Shown here: one piece after another, positions 58,281 through 64,000 of the stretch
How positions within the stretch are numbered: position 1 is the stretch's first letter
Layout: every line of letters starts with the position of its first letter
NCBI GenBank assembly: GCA_024291935.2
Contig: CM044307.1
Span: 94,679,461 to 94,743,460 of the forward strand
From: Okapia johnstoni
Taxonomy: Eukaryota > Chordata > Mammalia > Artiodactyla > Giraffidae
Reading direction: 5' to 3'
DNA length: 64,000 bases
The notes under the pieces: model-generated
The model's input: only the letters and a program-made list of their open reading frames with translations
What the model was told of the DNA's origin: nothing
Database searches by the model: none
Translations under genes and position numbers: made by a program

Positions 58281-58574
58281 ACTCATATGACGGAATAATA
58301 TATGCAATCGTTTCAAAATATGATATAATTAACATATGTTGAGTACTTTCTATAGGCTTCTCTAAATCAATTTTTTTTAATGCATCATCTAGTTTTATAC
58401 TTGTGATGCCCTCAGAGGAAATAACATTAACTTTAGTTTGCCTGTGAGCAACATGGGGCTTGGAAAGGAAAATATTTTAAAAAGGCCGTATAGTTAGCAA
58501 GTTTGGTGGTTGGTGGGGCAGTTTTCCCAAGAGAACACACTGGTCATAGTAAACACCCTCCTCCAACAACACAA
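58281..58574. other. Unassigned sequence
   Basis: No feature recognised before the BovB start. Confidence 0.45.
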
Positions 58575-58868
58575 GAAAATCAGCCCTGAATATTTACTGG
58601 AAGGACTGATGCTGAAGCTGAAACTCCAATACTTTGGCCACCTGATGCAAAGAACTGACTCATTGGAAAAGTCCCTAATGCTGGCAAAGATTGAAGGCGG
58701 TAGAAGTTGACAACAGAGGATGAGATGGTTGGATGACATCAACGACTGGATGGATGTGAGTTTGAGTAAGGTCCGGGAGTTGGTGATGGGCAGGGAAGCC
58801 TGGTGTGCTGCAATCCATGGGATTACAAAGAGAAGGACACGACTGAGTGACTGAACTGATCTGAACTG
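58575..58868 (+). mobile_element. BovB LINE 3' end
   Basis: From 'aaaatcagccctgaatattt' to the pentamer tail ('gaactgatctgaactgg'). The arginine-rich segment is degraded ('ggtagaagttgacaacag'). The opposite-strand 126-codon open frame is an antisense artefact. Confidence 0.93.
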
Positions 58869-58879
58869 GGGCAAAGGGA

Positions 58880-59080
58880 GATGAACCGGGAGATTTTGAT
58901 TGACATATACATAAAATAGATGACTAATTAGAACCTACTGTATAGCACAGAGAACTCTACTTAATGCTCTGTGGTGATCTAAATGGGAACAAAATCCTCA
59001 AAAGAGGGGATATATGTGCACATACAGCTTATTCACTTTGCTGTATAGAAACAATACTGTAAAGAAACTTTCATAATAAA
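58880..59080 (+). mobile_element. LINE-1 3' UTR, sense
   Basis: 'gaacctactgtatagcacag', 'actctacttaatgctctgtg', 'aaagaggggatatatgtgca' and 'attcactttgctgtatagaa'. Begins within a few bases of the BovB tail. Confidence 0.87.
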
Positions 59081-59089
59081 CCAGTAGTT

Positions 59090-59450
59090 TGGCGAGTAAA
59101 TGGGTTTCCCGAGTTCAGAACTACAGGCATCCTGAATGGGGAGCGATTTTTGCAACTTCCGATCTTTAGAGCCTGTTGCTCAGAAGTACCTGTGATGACC
59201 TGGGATTGTGCCTGGTGGGTAAAGGGTGTCAGGGGGAGTCTTGTGAGTCTGAATCATGGACCTGTGGGATCTGATCACATCTCATGTTGGATAATGTTGG
59301 ATAGAGTTGAATTGCAGGCACTCAGCTGGTGTCTGGAGCACTACTTGTTGACAGTGTTGTGGGGAAATCCCCTTTTCACACACATCCACATGTTGGGAAA
59401 TAGTAACAGAACACCTGAAGATTCTCATATTGACATTTGTGATTGATAAT
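59090..59450 (+). other. GC-richer block, probably an unnamed interspersed repeat
   Basis: Contains 'gtgcctggtgggtaaagggt', 'gagtcttgtgagtctgaatc', 'gcactcagctggtgtctgga' and 'gtggggaaatccccttttca'. The composition and phrasing resemble mammalian repeats of LTR or L1 3' type, but I cannot place it. The 98-codon open frame here has no recognisable domain. Confidence 0.4.
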
Positions 59451-60267
59451 TTCAGATTTAAATTATGATTCTGGTAACTTTAGGTATTTGTAGGATGCTT
59501 TAATAGATAACTAGGAAATTAATATAAAGCATATTATTAACCACATTTTTTAGGGTACCATTTGGAACTTAAAATACTTTCTCTAGTGTTAAGTGTATCT
59601 TTTATTGACATCACAGAACACTGATTCTGAACAAACTGGACTATTACTATGAAAAATTATAATAAAATTTTTAATGGTGCAAATAAATCCTGGATTTAAC
59701 TTCATAATAACTAAAGTGAGGTGAGCAGTTGCTAATGGGAATAGAATAATTTATATTTTGCTGGATGTTTGTATAAGATCTACTTTATAATCTAGTTATT
59801 AGAGTTCAATTACATAGTAACAAATTGAAAATGCATCTTGATGGCCATAGTTAAGATTTTCATCATTATTATTCATAATAGCACAACACATATATGTGAC
59901 AGCATTCTGTAATATTATTGATATCTACTGTACTAGTCAGATACAAACACAGGCTGACTTATACCAAAAGAAACGTCCCAGACGTCTGTCCGGTAGGTCC
60001 CTTAACTATTGGAAGGCTGGATTCAGGAAGGAGCCAGGAGAACAAGGCAGAGAGAAGACAGCACTACAAGAGCACAGGCTTAGAACAGTGATGACTGCTG
60101 TTGCTGGGGCTGGTGTGGCTCCCATGTCCCTGATAACGATGGCCTTAATTACGACAGCTGTGGAGTTTTAGTTCTAATTCGGTTCAAGTGGAAAGCAAAG
60201 TAAAACAAAACATGAAAAATGTATTTGTCTTCCTGTGACCCAGCACCCTCATAATTCATTCTCAGTT
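59451..60267. other. Unassigned sequence
   Basis: A 91-codon open frame at 59896 shows no domain. Confidence 0.5.
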
Positions 60268-60473
60268 AAGTGCTCAGTCACCTCAGTCATGTCCGACTGT
60301 TTGCGACCCCATGGACTGTAGCCTGCCAGGCTCCTCTGTTCATGGGATTTCTCAGGCAAGAATCCTGGAGTAGGTAGCCTTTTCCTTCTCCAGGGGATCC
60401 TCCCTATCCAGGGATCAAACTTGTGTCTTTTGCATTGCAGGCAGATTCGTTACTGCTGAGCCACTAGTGAAGC
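60268..60473 (-). mobile_element. Bov-tA SINE
   Basis: Inverted full-length body and head ('gactgtagcctgccaggctc', 'cagggatcaaacttgtgtct', 'ttactgctgagccactagtg'). No clear target-site duplication. Confidence 0.93.
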
Positions 60474-62704
60474 TCATTGTCAATTATATCTCCTGGCATT
60501 TTGTCAGGTTATTAAAATATCATAGTTAATTTAGTGTTACAGGACTTCTCACTTCTAATTTGTTTTTAAATGTGTGTCCTGGTGAAATCTGGAATTACTA
60601 GCTAGTGTTAAAAGGGGTGAAAAGTGGGAGACATTAGGAGAATTGGCTTCTCTTTTCAAGGAAACTCCATCAGTCAAGGTTATTACTGAATCTTCAAAAC
60701 ATAATAATCTTTCATAAACTGATTTGGGTTTCAGAATACTCTGAGTCTCTTTAATCTCCCTTTCCAATTATTAGTGTTCAATTCCTCCATAAATGTCTTA
60801 AATTTCATGTCAGAGACCTAATGGGTCTGGGGAATTATTTCCTTTTTTAATCCGACAACCTCTTGGAGAAAACTGTTAGCTTCTTTCATGGCGACCCCTT
60901 GGGTCTAGGAGGGGTTTGAATTTCAATCTTTATCTTGAGCTGAGAAATTAGAAATTTGATCTTGCCATTTTCTTTCTTATTAAGTGTAAAATAAATGATC
61001 ACTTTATTTTCCTCATGCCCTTCATACTGTTTATGGCAATTGCCACTTGGACCCTAATGACTGCTTTACAGTGGACACTACATTTCAGGTGACCATAGGG
61101 ATCGATTAGATAGTTTGTTCTCAGATGTAGGCTGTGAAATTACAAATCTCTATCTTTTAATGCTAAATTGAATCTTTGCTATCTCTAACCTCAAATTTGC
61201 CACAGACAAAACACAGATTTCTCTATGTCCTTGAAGATCTGTTCTTAGAAATCACTCCAATTTTTATACTAGTCATAGTCTGCAACTACCAATAACAAAA
61301 ACAAATGAAGCAGAAATGGACTTTTTTGGAAGGGTTTCAGGTGAACCACAGACAGAATAAGTAAGAAAGCTAAAGCTTGAGCAATAACCAAGGCAGGAGA
61401 GGCACAGCCAATACAGTGCCACGGGGACAGTGTGCATCCCATGGAGCTCTGAGTCAGCCGGACCTTGGTCATTGCCTCTCGCATTGCTGCCACTGCAGTG
61501 TCAGCCTTTCTTATACTCTTATATGGTTTGATGATTTCATTACGTTGTGCATGCTTTGTAGCTTTAGTTCAAGTACATAGACTTGTCAATTACAAAAGAT
61601 AGCACTTAATCACTGTTTGCTACCTATGTGTCAGATATTTGGTAGCTCATTACAATTCTATCTAATCTAAATACTATTCCCAAGGTTGAATGCCCTCATT
61701 TTCACCATGAAGATGCTTGATTCAGAATCTAGTGATTTTCAGAAAGATCACGTAACTGATATGGGTGTAGCTGTGCTTGTACTTCAGTTCTCTCTGACTC
61801 CTAAATTCATGATTTTTCATCTCACCTTGTCCACTGGCTCTATTTCTTGGTTTAGTTTAATTTTTGATTTTAGAAGTAAACTGACATTCCTGATCTTTTT
61901 GTCCTAAAATCCAAGAGAATGCTTGGGTTGTGTGTGTTGGGGGGGGGGGGGGGGTGTTAAGCCTCCCTTGCTTGTGTCTACTGCTCTGTCTATTATAGAC
62001 AAAATTGTTTTGCCTCCCACATGCATGTTTTCAGGTAAAACTGGTTTAACAAGTAGGCAAAACGGGTACCAACAGCAGTGTGTATTAGAGAAATCATATA
62101 AAGCCCAACTGATGTCTTTTAATCGCACGCTAGATGCTGGTAAATGTGGTTGAATTTTACTCTTTGCCTGTTTTCTAGCCAGGAAGTATTGTGGGCTATA
62201 AAAAAAAATACAGTTTTGGTCCCATGGAGGGGAAAGCATTAAATCTGTAGGATGAAGGCGAAGATTAAGGCCCGAATGTTTGCAAAAATAAAACTCTAAA
62301 ACAACTTTAATACAAAATAAAACAAACTCAGAACTTTAAGTGACCATGTTGGGTAATCAAAATATAGGTGGTAGTCAAATGTACAACAGCCCACAGGCAA
62401 GACAATGAACTCAGCTCAAAGGTTATAGTCTTCATCTACTCCAAAGGTTTATAACTCTGTTTTGTGAAAGTGTAATTTAAGAGAGACAGGGAAACATAGG
62501 GGAAAAAGAAAGGAAATAGTGGTGAAGGAAAAGAAAGTTCAACTAATCTTGCTCCTGTTTTTAAAAATAGTCTATTTACCTTTTATTACATGCTTTTTGA
62601 ATTAACATTTTAGTGTACTTAAATCTACTGGCTTTGATACTTGATTCACTGCTCTCACAAGTAGCTTTGGACCTTTTAAAAAATTTTAGAAAGATAGCAT
62701 AGTA
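60474..62704. other. Unassigned sequence with G16 run
   Basis: No gene supported. Holds a 16-base G run at 61939-61954. Confidence 0.5.
61939..61954. repeat. Poly-G tract (16)
   Basis: Uninterrupted G run preceded by TG repeats. Its exact length may be unreliable. Confidence 0.9.
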
Positions 62705-62900
62705 ATTATTTAAGGGAGACCAAGTTTAAGTTTCATCTTACCACTGACTAGCTAAGTAATACTGGTCAGTCCTCAAGACTATAATTTTCTGCATTATGCC
62801 ATTGGCAGGTATGTGAGATGCAATGAAGTGAGATAATGTATGTAAAGTAATTACATTGTTGTATGTCATGTTGTCTAGAGTTCTCTATAAAACTTAGCTG
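62705..62900 (+). mobile_element. MIR SINE, sense
   Basis: 'cttaccactgactagctaag', 'tactggtcagtcctcaagac', 'tgagatgcaatgaagtgaga' and 'taatgtatgtaaagtaatta' follow the sense MIR order from core to 3' part. Confidence 0.75.
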
Positions 62901-64000
62901 TCATCATCATAACTATATGATAAAAATGATTAAATAAATCATCTTAAGCCAATTGCTAACAATGTTATTTAATGACAAATTACTAAAACAGAAGATGAAA
63001 CAAGGATGGGGGGTCTACCTGTGTTTTCATTGGCAAAGACTTGAGACAAAAAACAAATATGAAAGTATTAATAATTACACTGAGAAAAAGTATCATTGAT
63101 AGAGAATAAGAATATATACTTTGAAATAGAGAATCAAAAGGAACAAGACACTTTCATAAAGTAGCCATATAAAAACTAAATGTAAGAAAACACATATTTT
63201 ATATATTAATTTTTGGAATTCAGGCGTCAGTTTTGAAAAACAACTTCTGTTTAAACTTATTAGATTTACAGTCTATTAATAGATTAATTTTAAGAGGAAA
63301 TATTCAAAGTCCCTGGAGAAACAGATGGTTCAGGAAGAATTTTGCCTTATGTGTATTGTTCATTTCATTTTTCACAATAAAAATAAAATTATCAATTTAT
63401 AATTCTCTTTGGAACTCTAAGAGGAGAAGAGACAGTAATTCTGATCAATGAATAATGGACATAATAGAAATTCACTAACAATAATTTAGTGTGACTCTAG
63501 ACCAAGTTAAATAAAGACAAGGAACAAGACTCCAGGATAAATGAAGACAACAAAATAGCAAATCAACATAAAACATGGAATACCAAAAATAACCTGAAAA
63601 GTAAAGGGCAAAAAATATACAAGAATATTTGTAAAAAGTAAATCTTTAAAAAATTACTTTGGAAAAACTGAAATTATTTTAGATATCATCTACTTTATGC
63701 TTTTAAAATAAAGATACAATAATAAAGTAAGACAAAAAAGGATTAGATAACCAAATAAAGGCAATGAGAATTTCTTGAGTTAGAATTTAAGGAGGAAAAA
63801 ACTGTGACTAACTTGCTCAATGTCAAGATATATCAAAATTACATAACTCAAGAGATTCTTGATGTAAAGGGAAAAAAGATCTTAATATACCAGAAATATA
63901 TTTACAGCAAAAATCTTAAGAAATAAAACAGAGAAGATTATATGTGTCATATATGTCCAATGAAGCAGAATAATAAAACTGACATTTGTATGTTTCAAAC
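62901..64000. other. A-rich sequence, nothing identified
   Basis: Strongly A-rich to the end of the window. No gene or repeat recognised. Confidence 0.5.

Overview
This is 64 kb of AT-rich, CpG-poor nuclear DNA from a ruminant, most likely a bovid (cattle, sheep, goat or a relative). The evidence is the repeat content: 5'-truncated BovB (RTE-type) LINE ends, Bov-tA and Bov-A2 SINEs with (AGC)n tails, CHR-type SINEs, and LINE-1 3' UTRs of the artiodactyl type. Older mammal-wide elements (L2, MIR, a MER5-like hAT) lie beneath them. The species cannot be fixed from these repeats alone.

I find no supportable host protein-coding gene, tRNA or rRNA gene, CpG island, CRISPR array or operon. Every long open frame I could explain is a piece of BovB ORF2 or a chance frame through a SINE or L1. 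The window reads as intergenic or deep-intronic sequence, although an isolated small exon cannot be excluded.

Layout. 0-8 kb: SINEs, MIR, L2 and an L1 3' UTR in AT-rich background. 8.9-11.1 kb: a nearly perfect 408-bp direct duplication (two mismatches, 1,668 bp offset), with a cluster of short AT-rich repeats at its far edge. 11.2-21.2 kb: six BovB 3' fragments, MIRs and SINEs. 23.2-26.8 kb: an L2 split by BovB, then an antisense L1 carrying three Bov-tA insertions, abutting a sense L1 3' UTR. 27.4-31.6 kb: a Bov-A2 dimer, a near-complete CHR SINE, a 738-bp BovB, and an older repeat holding two separate nested insertions. 33-38 kb: an old LTR-like repeat with a GATA tract and a SINE, an MIR, and a MER5-like element. 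41.6-49.4 kb: a BovB whose open frame begins in its target-site duplication, long L2 sequence, a 92-bp BovB insertion, and two long BovB copies facing away from each other. 50-59 kb: L1, L2, a dimeric Bov-tA, a BovB with an internal 112-bp tandem duplication, and an unidentified block at 54.3-55.7 kb. 59-64 kb: sparse repeats.

Many insertions have intact target-site duplications readable base for base, so their boundaries are firm. The most interesting signals are structural: the 408-bp duplication, the 112-bp duplication inside BovB, the divergent BovB inverted repeat, and recurrent loss of the same BovB arginine codon. I did not find evidence of a new functional system.
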